Positions 9,341 to 16,967 of a stretch of 64,000 nt of DNA are shown here, one piece after another. The stretch spans positions 62,001 to 126,000 of the forward strand of contig BJHL01000004.1 of NCBI GenBank assembly GCA_014192545.1, in the 5' to 3' direction. Made by a program: the position numbers and the translations under genes. The first letter of the stretch is position 1, and every line of letters starts with the position of its first letter. This DNA comes from Phycisphaerae bacterium (GTDB lineage Bacteria; Planctomycetota; Phycisphaerae; Phycisphaerales; UBA1924). Below the pieces are notes generated by a model. That model saw only the letters and a list, made by a program, of their open reading frames with translations. It had not been told where the DNA came from and searched no databases.

Positions 9341-10168
9341 TCACCGCCGCCGCAGCAGCAGCATCGCCGCACCAGCCAACAGCGCCGCAGCTCCGCCCGG
9401 CCCAGGCACCGCTGTCACATCGCTTAGCGCATCAATCTCCACATCCACGCTGCTGCCACTCGGCACACTCACGCGCACAAACGAAATCTGCGAAAGTCCC
9501 AGCGCGCCAATATCAACACCCAGCCCGCCGCCCGAGCCGTCATAGCCCGCAATAAGTTCGCTCAGCGTCTTGTTCTGCCACGCAAAATTCGGATTCACCG
9601 GCTTGGTGAAGTCACTCTGCACACTGCCTGCCGGCCCACCAAACGCACTGGTCTCATCCAAATACCCCAGCGTCGGAAACAACCCATCCGCCCCGCTCGC
9701 AGCAACAAACCACAGCACACCATCAGCCGACACCTCAACGATGCCACCATCGCTGCTGATGCCCGTCGTACGCGGCGTCACAAAATCACTCGTCGTAAAA
9801 AACGAATTCCCAAACACCAGCAAGTCCACGCCAAACGGATTCAGCGGATCATTCACCACCGGCTCATCAAACCGCACCGTCAGCGAGCCGCCCGCGCCAA
9901 TCGACACAAACTCATCAAACCCATACGCACCCGCAAACGGCGTCACACTCCCCGGAAACGACCCAAACGGCGAGTCCTCACCCGTCACGCGCTCCGGACT
10001 TCCAAGCACGCTCAGAGGATTCAAATAGTCGCCGCTCGCATTACTGCCCTGCGTGTAATTCACCACGCCATCCGCCCACGGATTGCTACCTGCGAACGCC
10101 GACCCGCTCGCAATCACAAGCCCCAACAAACCAATCCTCCCCAAACCAACACACAAAGAACCCACCAT
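9341..10168 (-). CDS. PEP-CTERM-like anchored cell-surface protein, first gene behind the B12 riboswitch
   Basis: The 275-residue protein has an N-terminal signal peptide (cleavage near AFAGSNPW), a beta-rich body with FGVDLLVFGNSFF and SIGAGGSLTVRFDEPV, and a C-terminal tail VPGPGGAAALLAGAAMLLLRRR that fits PEP-CTERM sorting: a Pro-containing motif, a transmembrane helix and Arg residues. Surface proteins of this body type occur, as far as I recall, near cobalamin riboswitches in other planctomycetes and verrucomicrobia; that needs a database check. GAGAGG lies eight bases ahead of the ATG. It is separated from the riboswitch by about 240 bases and starts the four-gene operon. Confidence 0.82.
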   Translation of the reverse strand: MVGSLCVGLGRIGLLGLVIASGSAFAGSNPWADGVVNYTQGSNASGDYLNPLSVLGSPERVTGEDSPFGSFPGSVTPFAGAYGFDEFVSIGAGGSLTVRFDEPVVNDPLNPFGVDLLVFGNSFFTTSDFVTPRTTGISSDGGIVEVSADGVLWFVAASGADGLFPTLGYLDETSAFGGPAGSVQSDFTKPVNPNFAWQNKTLSELIAGYDGSGGGLGVDIGALGLSQISFVRVSVPSGSSVDVEIDALSDVTAVPGPGGAAALLAGAAMLLLRRR

Positions 10169-10238
10169 CTCTCCAAAACCTCTCGCTCATCTCTCGACAA
10201 GCTCGCACGTCCCGTTTCGCGCAGGACAGCCTTCCAAC

Positions 10239-10257
10239 GAGAACCATCAGGGTTCTC
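10239..10257 (-). other. Short hairpin in the leader between riboswitch and first gene
   Basis: GAGAACC and GGTTCTC form a perfect 7-bp stem with a 5-nt loop about 70 bases upstream of the first operon gene. There is no T-run after it on the minus strand, so it is not a plain terminator. It could belong to the expression platform of the riboswitch. Confidence 0.35.
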
Positions 10258-10411
10258 ACCGGGGCCCAATCTGCACGCGCAGACGTATCGCGAAGAAAGC
10301 GGACGACACAGGGCGAAATGCACGGAAATGCGTGCGCACTCGCCACGGTCTTCAGCCCCGGCATCTGCCAGCACGCAGCCAGCACACACCATTCGCGAGG
10401 GCCCGAACCAT

Positions 10412-10650
10412 GTCGCTGGCAGGTCTTCCGGCTTGGAGCTTCGCAAAGATCAACCTTCCCAGCAGCACAGGCTTCTCAGCCCATCGCTACCAGTGGCCGC
10501 ATGCAACTCGGTCTCACAACCGCATCGCACACTCTGACCTTTGCGTCAACACCCCTTACGGCGGCGCGTCCGCGGTGGCTTCTCACCACACTTCCCTTTT
10601 CACCCACGCGGCACAAGTGAGGCCTGCGTCCCGTGGGCACCAATGACGCT
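10412..10650 (-). promoter_or_regulatory. Cobalamin (AdoCbl) riboswitch
   Basis: Read on the minus strand, the conserved cobalamin riboswitch blocks appear in order: GGTGCCCACGGG near 10642, GGTGAAAAGGGAA and GGTGAGAAGCCAC in the 10560-10605 part, a GCCACTG B12-box-type core near 10496, and finally AAGCCGGAAGACCTGCC ending near 10417. The last element is a near-perfect match to the family 3' signature. Length (about 235 nt) is normal for the class. It lies upstream of the minus-strand operon 10168-6430 and is expected to repress it when adenosylcobalamin is abundant. Confidence 0.93.
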
Positions 10651-10673
10651 GGAGAATAGGCGACACTAAGAGC

Positions 10674-10692
10674 CGAAGGGCGCAAGCCCTCG
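10674..10692. repeat. Short GC palindrome with GCAA loop
   Basis: CGAAGGGC and GCCCTCG flank a GCAA tetraloop. An almost identical element (CGAGGGC, GCAA, GCCCTCG) is found at 30160-30177 after fabF. It belongs to the short intergenic palindrome family discussed in the findings. Confidence 0.75.
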
Positions 10693-10710
10693 GGAACGAG
10701 TTGCAGCAAG

Positions 10711-10775
10711 ACGAAGTGCCAGAGTGCGAAGTGCCAGAGTGCCAAAGTGCCAAAGTGCGAAGTACGAAGTGTGAA
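10711..10775. repeat. Imperfect GAAGTGCC tandem array
   Basis: About eight imperfect units of 7-8 bp (GAAGTGCC, AGAGTGC, AAAGTGCC, GAAGTAC) lie between the cobalamin riboswitch and the dockerin-type protein gene at 10961. The unit resembles the GAAGTACC unit at 3671 and GAAGTGAC at 24127. No facing partner array is evident nearby. Apart from this array and the palindrome just before it, I see nothing in 10651-10960. Confidence 0.8.
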
Positions 10776-10960
10776 TTGCAACACACCCGCTGTTATCACG
10801 CGCTCCCTCCCGTAACTAATCACATCCCACCCCCACCAACACAACCTTCACACATTTTCCTTCGCTTCGATCTGAAAGATCGCCCCCGCCGCGCGCCACT
10901 GGTGTCGGCGGCGATAACCGCACATCGCCGCATCACCGCAAACTTCCGAAGGAGTCTCTC

Positions 10961-12676
10961 ATGTCTTTCTCTTCTCGCACACGTCACATCGCTCTCATCG
11001 CCGGTTCCGCAATCACCGCGAGCTGCACCCTCGCCCAAGGCACGCCCGGCCTCTGGTCGCGCGGCTTCCTCCACACGCCCGATGCCGCCACCACCCTCAC
11101 GCCCAGCGGACCAGGCCGCGTCCTCGCCAGCAGTTCCGGCGGCGGCAATCTCCTCACCTCCGTCCAATGGCCCTTCAAACTCGGCGGCATCGTCACCTGC
11201 GACACCAACAACCTCGACGCACCCGCGCCCGGCCTGCCCATCCGCAGCATCACGTCAACCTTTCACGACGGCTCAACCCAAATCGGCACACTCATCGCCC
11301 GCGGCAAGCACTTCACGGGCCGCCCGCCGATCCAGATCAATCGCACCATCGCCTGCGACTTCTCCAGCTCCGGCGCAATCGCCGTCGAGTGGCGCTGCAT
11401 TGATGAAAACGGCATCGTCCTCGCCCAAGGCATCACCAGCGGCCCCTTCCTCGAATGCGATGATCTCAGCGACTACCCGCCCAGCGATTCATCCAGCTAC
11501 GGCCTTGGAAGTGGCAAGGCCACCTTCAAAGAGTTCACCGTCACCAAGCGCACCGGTTCGGCCCGCGTCTACTCCACCACCGGCCCCGTCTTGGTCGCTG
11601 ACGTCGCCACCATCAGCTTCCGCCCCATCTGGTGCATCACTTCACCGTGCCCGGGCGATGGCCTTGGCATCAGCAACATGGACATCACCACCAGCAACCT
11701 CCCGCAACTCGAAATGGGCGACGCTGTCTGCAGTTGGTCCTGGGGCGTCTGCAACACCGGCAGCAAAGGCACCAACCGCATCACCGTGCACGGCACCGAA
11801 GGCACCAAAATCACTGAAGCTCTCGACGCCGACATGGATGACGACGGCCTGCTCGACAAAGTGCTCGGCGCAGGCGCGGTTGCTGGCATCACCGGCGGCG
11901 CAGTCGCCGGCATCGTCGTCGCTCGCCCCACACTCGCCCAAGATACCGAGCCCACCGGCCTCAGCTTCCGCAAAAACTACGTCGGCCACGTCAGCCTCAT
12001 CAAACAACGCACCGCTGCTGGCTTCGCCAGTTCCATCACCACCCAAACCGACCCGCTCACCGGCCAAATGACCATCACCCCCGACTTCTCCTCCATCGGC
12101 AGCACCGAGTGGGAAGTCACCGGCTACGGCCCAACCGGCGATGTCGTCGGCACCGCCATCGTCTGCTGTGCCTCGGGCGTCTTCAACAACCGCTGCCCCG
12201 GCAGCTACGAAAAGTGGGTCTTCTACCCACCCAACTGGTACTTCCTGGGCTGCTACACCCCAACTGAATTCATCCTCCCCGGCGGCACCGTCCTCACCGG
12301 CGTCACCAGCCTGCGCTTCGCCCCCGTCACCGGAGCCGACCTGCTCAGTGACGTCGAACAAATCGAAATCCTCGATCAGGCCCCCGACCAGCCCGACGGC
12401 ATCGCCACCCCTCTCCAAGTCGGCCTCATCGAAGTCGTCACCGCCGCCCCCGTCGGCACGCCCGCCTGCGACACCGTCGACTTCAACAACAACGGCGTCT
12501 TCCCCGAAGACCAAGATGTCGTCGACTTCTTCGATGTCCTCGCCGGCGGCAACCCCGCTACCTGCGATGCCGCCCTGGGCTGCCAAGACATCGACTTCAA
12601 CAACAACGGTGTCTTCCCCGAAGACCAAGACGTCATCGACTTCTTCAACGTCCTCGCCGGCGGCGCGTGCCCATAA
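10961..12676 (+). CDS. Exported protein with two C-terminal dockerin-like DFNNNGVFPEDQDV repeats
   Basis: The 571-residue protein has a signal peptide ending near CTLAQ and a long beta-rich region of unknown family (about residues 25-490). The last 75 residues contain two near-identical repeats, each an Asp/Asn-rich loop DFNNNGVFPEDQDV followed by a DFF helix and VLAGG, flanked by cysteines. The loop resembles the EF-hand-like calcium site of dockerins. The same repeat ends the proteins at 24274 and 56244. GGAG lies ahead of the ATG. The ligand and anchoring partner are unknown. Confidence 0.82.
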   Translation: MSFSSRTRHIALIAGSAITASCTLAQGTPGLWSRGFLHTPDAATTLTPSGPGRVLASSSGGGNLLTSVQWPFKLGGIVTCDTNNLDAPAPGLPIRSITSTFHDGSTQIGTLIARGKHFTGRPPIQINRTIACDFSSSGAIAVEWRCIDENGIVLAQGITSGPFLECDDLSDYPPSDSSSYGLGSGKATFKEFTVTKRTGSARVYSTTGPVLVADVATISFRPIWCITSPCPGDGLGISNMDITTSNLPQLEMGDAVCSWSWGVCNTGSKGTNRITVHGTEGTKITEALDADMDDDGLLDKVLGAGAVAGITGGAVAGIVVARPTLAQDTEPTGLSFRKNYVGHVSLIKQRTAAGFASSITTQTDPLTGQMTITPDFSSIGSTEWEVTGYGPTGDVVGTAIVCCASGVFNNRCPGSYEKWVFYPPNWYFLGCYTPTEFILPGGTVLTGVTSLRFAPVTGADLLSDVEQIEILDQAPDQPDGIATPLQVGLIEVVTAAPVGTPACDTVDFNNNGVFPEDQDVVDFFDVLAGGNPATCDAALGCQDIDFNNNGVFPEDQDVIDFFNVLAGGACP

Positions 12677-12691
12677 GCCTCGCCGAAGCGG

Positions 12692-12732
12692 GCGAGTAAA
12701 GCGATACACCGGTAAAGCGATAAAGCAATAAA
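12692..12732. repeat. Left arm of facing AAAGCGATA repeats
   Basis: Imperfect units (GTAAAGCGATA, AAGCAATAAA) follow the 10961 gene. A pyrimidine-rich array at 12803-12840 (TTTTCGCTTTTCACTT) is its approximate reverse complement. The terminator at 12745-12776 lies between the arms. Confidence 0.65.
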
Positions 12733-12744
12733 TGCTGCGAAGCC

Positions 12745-12776
12745 CGGGCCCGAGCAAACCGCTCGGGCCCGTTTTC
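12745..12776 (+). terminator. Strong intrinsic terminator
   Basis: An 11-bp perfect stem (CGGGCCCGAGC with its complement), a 5-nt loop and a following TTTT end the transcript of the 10961 gene. Confidence 0.88.
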
Positions 12777-12802
12777 ATTTCAACCCACCGATATCGCTAT
12801 GC

Positions 12803-12840
12803 CTTTATTTTCGCTTTTCACTTTTCACTTTATCGCTTTG
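12803..12840. repeat. Right arm of facing AAAGCGATA repeats
   Basis: The pyrimidine-rich strand reads CTTTATTTTCGC, CTTTTCACTT and TTTATCGCTTTG, the approximate complement of the array at 12692-12732. Confidence 0.6.
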
Positions 12841-12875
12841 CAACCCCCTCTCGCGCAATCCGGTACACTTCGGCC

Positions 12876-13652
12876 ATGCCGCCCCCGCCCGCTGGCAAAC
12901 CTCGTGACGAAAGACCCCAGCCTCCCGGCCAACCCGCACCCACGCCGCCGCCCGGTGGGGCAGGAACCTTCTGGTCTTCGGGCATGCCCGCTCACGCCAA
13001 GCCCGAGGAGTACGCCTTCGACATCGCGCCGCCCGACCCGGCGGTGGAAAAAGCCAAGCAACGCAAACGCGTGGCCTCCAAGAACGCCAAGCCCGCGCCG
13101 CCGCGGTTGTGCGAGCATTGCAAGTACAACATGGTCGGCATTCCCGGCAACATCTGCCCCGAATGCGGCGGCGAGAACCGCCCGCTCTCGCTGTTAGCCC
13201 TTGATCCGCACCTGGCCCAGCAATCACGCGAAATCACGCGAGCAACCTACGCCCGGCCCATCATCCTCACCATCGTAGGTCTGGCCTTGATGATGTTAGG
13301 TCTGTTTGTTTTCAAAGCTCCCTGGCCTTATTACATCGCGTACATCATTATCTGGATCGCGCAGGTGCCCCTTGGCATGCTGGCTCTGTGGATCAGCCAG
13401 CAGTTCATTGTTGATTATGATGGCGAATGGCCGCTGACCACGCTGCGCTTCGCCGCCATCTACGCCCTCGTCGGCAACCTGCAAGTGTGGATTCCCATTG
13501 CCTTTATGCCCGCGATTTTGACGTATCTGGGTTACATGGTGCTGTGCGCGACCGAACTCGAAGTCGAAGGCTTCGAAGCCCGCGTCATCGCCGCCGTCAT
13601 GTGGGCGATCGGCGTCGCGGCGTGGCTGACGGTGATTGTGATTGCGACGTAG
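12876..13652 (+). CDS. Zinc-ribbon membrane protein of unknown function
   Basis: The 258-residue product has a Pro-rich N-terminus, a zinc-ribbon CEHCKYNMVG followed by CPECG (residues about 85-105), and then four hydrophobic segments (from ILTIVGLALMMLGLFVF onward). This arrangement, a ribbon joined to membrane helices, is common in planctomycetes and has no assigned role. A similar ribbon (CAQC, CPECGG) occurs in the unrelated membrane protein at 30185. The frame extends upstream into the terminator region, so the ATG at 12876 is preferred. It is convergent with the SDR gene, seven bases apart. Confidence 0.75.
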   Translation: MPPPPAGKPRDERPQPPGQPAPTPPPGGAGTFWSSGMPAHAKPEEYAFDIAPPDPAVEKAKQRKRVASKNAKPAPPRLCEHCKYNMVGIPGNICPECGGENRPLSLLALDPHLAQQSREITRATYARPIILTIVGLALMMLGLFVFKAPWPYYIAYIIIWIAQVPLGMLALWISQQFIVDYDGEWPLTTLRFAAIYALVGNLQVWIPIAFMPAILTYLGYMVLCATELEVEGFEARVIAAVMWAIGVAAWLTVIVIAT

Positions 13653-13659
13653 TCGCTGG

Positions 13660-14466
13660 TTACGGATAATCCTGCCGCGTCGGCCTGATCAAAACATCAC
13701 TCACATGCACATGCGCTGGCTGCTGCACGATAAACCCAATCGTCCGCGCCACGTCTTCGGGCTTGAGCACCGGCCCAATGCGCCCCTTCACCTCGGCGAA
13801 CCACTCGGGCTTGTAGCCCGCGACGCCTTGAAACTCGCTCTCGACAAACCCCGGCTCAATCAGCGTCACGCGAATGCCCTTAGGCCCAAGCTCGCGCCGG
13901 CTTGCCTCGGCCAGACTGTTCACTGCAAACTTCGTCGCGCCATACATACTGCTGAACGGGCTGATATGCCGGCCCACCGTGCTGCCCAGCACCACAATGT
14001 CACGCGGCTTGCTGGTTTCACCAAACACTCCGCCGCCCGCAAGTCGCTCGGCTTCCATCTCCGCCAGCATGCGCTCGCCCGCCACGCGAATCAGTTTCGC
14101 CGCACCGATGATGTTGGTGCGAACCATCTCTTCCCACTGCGACATGTCACTCGTGATCGCGCTGCCCGCCAGCCCTCGCCCCGCGTTGACCACCACGATG
14201 TCGGCCTCATGCGCGGGGTTGCCCAGCGCATACCGCCCCACATCCATCACGCGCGTAATCACCGCATCATCGCAGCAGTCTCCAACAACGCACGCAACTG
14301 ATCCAGCGCCGCCAAGCTCCGCCGACAACTCAGTGAGCATCGCCTGCCGCCGCCCATTTGCAACCACAAACGCCCCCAGCCGCCCAAGCTCAACGGCAAT
14401 CGCCCGCCCAATCCCCGCCGTCGCGCCCGTGATAACCGCCGTCCGCTGTGCAAGTGGGTAGTTCAT
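13660..14466 (-). CDS. Short-chain dehydrogenase/reductase (classical SDR)
   Basis: The 268-residue protein shows the classical SDR set: TGATAGIG cofactor loop near residue 14, VVNAGRG central motif, a Ser about 13 residues before the Tyr (STVGRHISPFSSMYGATK), and catalytic Tyr-x3-Lys in YGATK. A Pro-Gly turn follows (EPGFVES). It is an NAD(P)-dependent oxidoreductase, with substrate not predictable. The length is typical. It stands alone, convergent with the zinc-ribbon protein. Confidence 0.9.
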   Translation of the reverse strand: MNYPLAQRTAVITGATAGIGRAIAVELGRLGAFVVANGRRQAMLTELSAELGGAGSVACVVGDCCDDAVITRVMDVGRYALGNPAHEADIVVVNAGRGLAGSAITSDMSQWEEMVRTNIIGAAKLIRVAGERMLAEMEAERLAGGGVFGETSKPRDIVVLGSTVGRHISPFSSMYGATKFAVNSLAEASRRELGPKGIRVTLIEPGFVESEFQGVAGYKPEWFAEVKGRIGPVLKPEDVARTIGFIVQQPAHVHVSDVLIRPTRQDYP

Positions 14467-14512
14467 GCGGAATTGTAAGCGGCAAAACCTACCGGCTGGC
14501 GCGTCACGAAAA

Positions 14513-15364
14513 TCAGCAAAGCAAATTCGCCGTTTGCTCAGAACTCACTTCTGATCCCCAGTAATAATAGATAATCCAACCTATTTGATTCTCAAGTCCG
14601 GGAATAGTGTCATGCGAGACCTGCAACGATCGCAATTCTGAACCGTACATGCATGGATATCGCGTAATTTTTCCATTCTCAACGCCTCCCATGATCGACT
14701 CGTACAGTCGTTCACACGTCTCGATCTCCGCTCGATGACGTAGCTCCTGTCCGATTTTTGGAACTTTGCCTATCCAGTCTAAGCGCTTCTGCATCATCGT
14801 CTGCATGGTGTATTCTCGATGCAATCTCCCGTGCGGGTGCTTTCCACACAAACTCGTCATCGGATTAAAACCACATTCGGATCTGAGTTTTGCGGACATA
14901 TCGAACACAGGCACCTGCGTTGCCCATGATTCGATGAGAAACAATCGATCCGCTTGCGATCTCGTCACCGCACCCGCGATTTCGCGCCACTCCGCAATTT
15001 GTTTGTTTTGAACAAAAACAACATAACAACTTAGGTTCATAGCTTGCAACAGAAATTCTCGCAGCCATGTTTGCACACTAAGTTCTGCAGAATTTGATTC
15101 AACGCATCGCGGCGCAAACCCGACTAATTCATCGATAGACAGACCCAGGTAATTGCAAAGATCTATCAGTTGATCGAGGTTTGGCCTCGTTCGATCTTCT
15201 TCCCTCTCAGCGATCCAGTTCATTACGTTTCGCGTCAGCTTGTCCACATGTCGACATTCCCCACTTTTCCCTAACTCGATTCGCAAGGCTGCTGAGGTCA
15301 CTTGTGACGCCCTCAATCGCCTTGCGAGTAGGTCACGGAGTCGAATGTGAAGCTCGTTTATCAT
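14513..15364 (-). CDS. XRE-type helix-turn-helix regulator with unknown C-terminal domain
   Basis: The 283-residue product has an N-terminal region (about 1-100) with Cro/CI-type features: VMNWIAEREEDRTRPNLDQLIDLCNYLGLSIDELVG. The C-terminal 180 residues are not recognised and could sense a ligand. Start choice is uncertain: the ATG at 15364 lies in an AT-rich run with no ribosome binding site (possibly leaderless), and another in-frame ATG is at 15409. The base composition is visibly less GC-rich than its neighbours, which suggests transfer. It faces away from the small secreted protein at 15696. Confidence 0.65.
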   Translation of the reverse strand: MINELHIRLRDLLARRLRASQVTSAALRIELGKSGECRHVDKLTRNVMNWIAEREEDRTRPNLDQLIDLCNYLGLSIDELVGFAPRCVESNSAELSVQTWLREFLLQAMNLSCYVVFVQNKQIAEWREIAGAVTRSQADRLFLIESWATQVPVFDMSAKLRSECGFNPMTSLCGKHPHGRLHREYTMQTMMQKRLDWIGKVPKIGQELRHRAEIETCERLYESIMGGVENGKITRYPCMYGSELRSLQVSHDTIPGLENQIGWIIYYYWGSEVSSEQTANLLC

Positions 15365-15695
15365 AAAAAATGTAAAACATGCAAAAAAAATTCTTGCAAC
15401 ACATTGCATCGTGGGTTCACCGGACCGCCGTGAATGGTAGCCACGGACACCGCGATGTGTCTAGCAAACGCACCGGCGGGCACTCCCCCACAACGCAGCG
15501 CCTTGGTCTGCGCAAGCCGTTGCGCGAGATGCATTACGTTGGTTGGTACCCCCTACTGCGTTGGATGCAATGCATGCAACACGAGTCCATCTGGCACGAA
15601 TCAGTATCTGAGTCTACAGCAACGATCGCTGTAGCGGTAACGCCAGCTACTTGTGCACGTTGCACACCGTACTGGCGAACAAGGAGCCGGTTGGT
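15365..15695 (+). other. Gene-poor 330-base stretch upstream of a small secreted protein
   Basis: The left end is AT-rich (A-runs near 15365-15392) and may hold the promoter of the minus-strand regulator. A Cys-rich open frame at 15434-15634 encodes text such as CASRCARCITL and YCVGCNACN, but there is no clear ribosome binding site or family match, so I do not call it as a gene. Confidence 0.3.
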
Positions 15696-15959
15696 ATGAA
15701 GATCTCTCTCACTGTCGTCTCGTTCCTGGGTGTGGTCGGTGTCCAAACTACGTTCGCCGACTGCGTTTACAATGGAACCACCTATTCAGAAGGTGCCGTC
15801 GTGTGTCAAGCTGGATCGCCCTACCGCTGTACGAGCACGGGCTGGTCCGCTTCCTCTGGCAGTTGCAACTCAACGGACGAGTTCGCCACGATTGATCTGG
15901 AGACTGCGACCGAAGCAGACATTGTGATGTACTTCAGCGATTTGACAAGCTCGACGTAA
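15696..15959 (+). CDS. Small secreted Cys-rich protein, DUF1496-like
   Basis: An 87-residue protein with signal peptide MKISLTVVSFLGVVGVQTTFA followed by a short domain CVYNGTTYSEGAVVC, then YRCTSTGW and C, a pattern that resembles DUF1496 (YnjH-type) small exported proteins. AAGGAG sits about ten bases ahead of the ATG. The function is unknown. A strong terminator follows at once, so it is a single-gene transcript. It is divergent from the XRE-type regulator, which might control it. Confidence 0.72.
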   Translation: MKISLTVVSFLGVVGVQTTFADCVYNGTTYSEGAVVCQAGSPYRCTSTGWSASSGSCNSTDEFATIDLETATEADIVMYFSDLTSST

Positions 15960-15964
15960 CTGAC

Positions 15965-15998
15965 ACACCGTGTGCTCGAAGGGGCACATGGTGTTTTC
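15965..15998 (+). terminator. Intrinsic terminator of the small secreted protein
   Basis: An 11-bp stem (ACACCGTGTGC with GCACATGGTGT, one G-U pair), an 8-nt loop and a TTTT tail start six bases after the stop codon. Confidence 0.85.
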
Positions 15999-16068
15999 TG
16001 CGATGCTGAGCGAAACCCAGTTTTAAGAGATCGCCAAGGTCAAAGCCCCTCGCCACCACTATCGCCTG

Positions 16069-16590
16069 CTAGTAATCCGTCCCCTCCACCGTCATCCCCG
16101 TCAGCGTCGCCGAGAACGCTGTCTTGCCGGTGGGTCCATCAATCAGCCCCATCACATCCGTCACGAACCGCTTGCGTTGCCGCTTCACACCGCTGTTCAA
16201 GATGTACAGGTTCTGCCCCGGGCTTAGGGCATTGCGGAAGACGCAATTTTCAATCCGGAGGAACAAGCAAATCCGCGAATCGCCCGTGTGCGCCAAGAAC
16301 GCATACGCCGCCAGCTGCGCCGCCGCTTCAACCATCAACACGCCCGGAAAAGTCGGCTTGTCCGGAAAGTGCCCCGCACACCAGAACTCATCATCGCGCA
16401 CGCGCTTGAGGCCCATGCACTGCATCCAGTCGGCACTGTGCCACACAATGCCGTCCAGCAGACTCATCACCCCGCGATGCGGAATGAGCTGCTCGATCTG
16501 CGACTTGGTCAAGACAAACTTGCCGAAGTCAATCGACGACACATCAAACGGCAGGCCGCCCGCCGCAGGTTGAGCTTGAGTATCTTCCAT
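16069..16590 (-). CDS. FabZ-like 3-hydroxyacyl-ACP dehydratase (hotdog fold)
   Basis: The 173-residue protein carries the FabA/FabZ hotdog signature: IPHRGVMSLLDG, then GHFPDKPTFPGVLMVEAAAQLAAY with the catalytic His and Glu. It probably dehydrates 3-hydroxyacyl-ACP or a related thioester in fatty acid or lipid A-type synthesis; LpxC/FabZ-type or beta-hydroxydecanoyl specificity cannot be told. The ATG at 16590 has GGGA seven bases ahead and is preferred over a TTG twelve bases upstream. It is a single gene, upstream of the histone-like miniprotein on the same strand. Confidence 0.88.
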   Translation of the reverse strand: MEDTQAQPAAGGLPFDVSSIDFGKFVLTKSQIEQLIPHRGVMSLLDGIVWHSADWMQCMGLKRVRDDEFWCAGHFPDKPTFPGVLMVEAAAQLAAYAFLAHTGDSRICLFLRIENCVFRNALSPGQNLYILNSGVKRQRKRFVTDVMGLIDGPTGKTAFSATLTGMTVEGTDY

Positions 16591-16641
16591 AGCGATTCCC
16601 AACGACGCGGCCGCTAAGCCGCGCCGGGTTTGTTGAACAAG

Positions 16642-16824
16642 TTAGGCCTCAGGTTTCTCGTCGCGAGACTCAAGCACCTTCTCGCGAATTGCCTGCGCCT
16701 GGGCCTTAATGTCCTGCATGGACTTGCGGACACGTGTGCCAGCGGTTTTATTGCCGCCTTTCCACTTCAGCCAGTCGTCTTTTGATTGGGCCACCAGTTG
16801 TTCGAGTTGTGTGAATTCATCCAT
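16642..16824 (-). CDS. Histone H1-like (Hc1-type) miniprotein
   Basis: A 60-residue basic/acidic helical protein. KGGNKTAGTRVRKSMQDIKAQA matches the Hc1-like family of Bacteroidetes and Chlamydiae (pattern GN-x-A-A-G-T-R-V-R-K-x-M-Q-x-L-K). Such proteins are thought to bind or compact DNA, though this version lacks the Lys/Ala/Pro-rich tail of true Hc1. A putative minus-strand terminator precedes it, so it should have its own promoter at about 16830-16950. It is followed by the FabZ-like gene. Confidence 0.75.
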   Translation of the reverse strand: MDEFTQLEQLVAQSKDDWLKWKGGNKTAGTRVRKSMQDIKAQAQAIREKVLESRDEKPEA

Positions 16825-16850
16825 TTTCGCAAGCCTCCCAACGAGCGCGT

Positions 16851-16895
16851 AAAAAAAACGCCCCGTCGTCCCGATGGTACCCGCAGGCGGGGGGC
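16851..16895 (-). terminator. Probable intrinsic terminator of the APH-family gene
   Basis: On the minus strand GCCCC and GGGGC form a stem around a long loop, followed by eight T residues. The stem is short, so the call rests mainly on the T-run and its place between two same-strand genes. Confidence 0.4.
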
Positions 16896-16967
16896 TGGGA
16901 AGACCAAGACAGAGTCATCGGACGTGCCAACTTCAATAATTTACCAGAACAGGGGGTATTCTCGGTC

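Noticed and set aside
11642-12778. Minus-strand open frame opposite the dockerin-type protein
   Set aside because: The sequence is a reverse translation of the DFNNN repeats (EDVEEVDD-type text) and runs through the terminator.
15434-15634. Small Cys-rich open frame
   Set aside because: No ribosome binding site, no family match, and a competing frame of similar size overlaps it.
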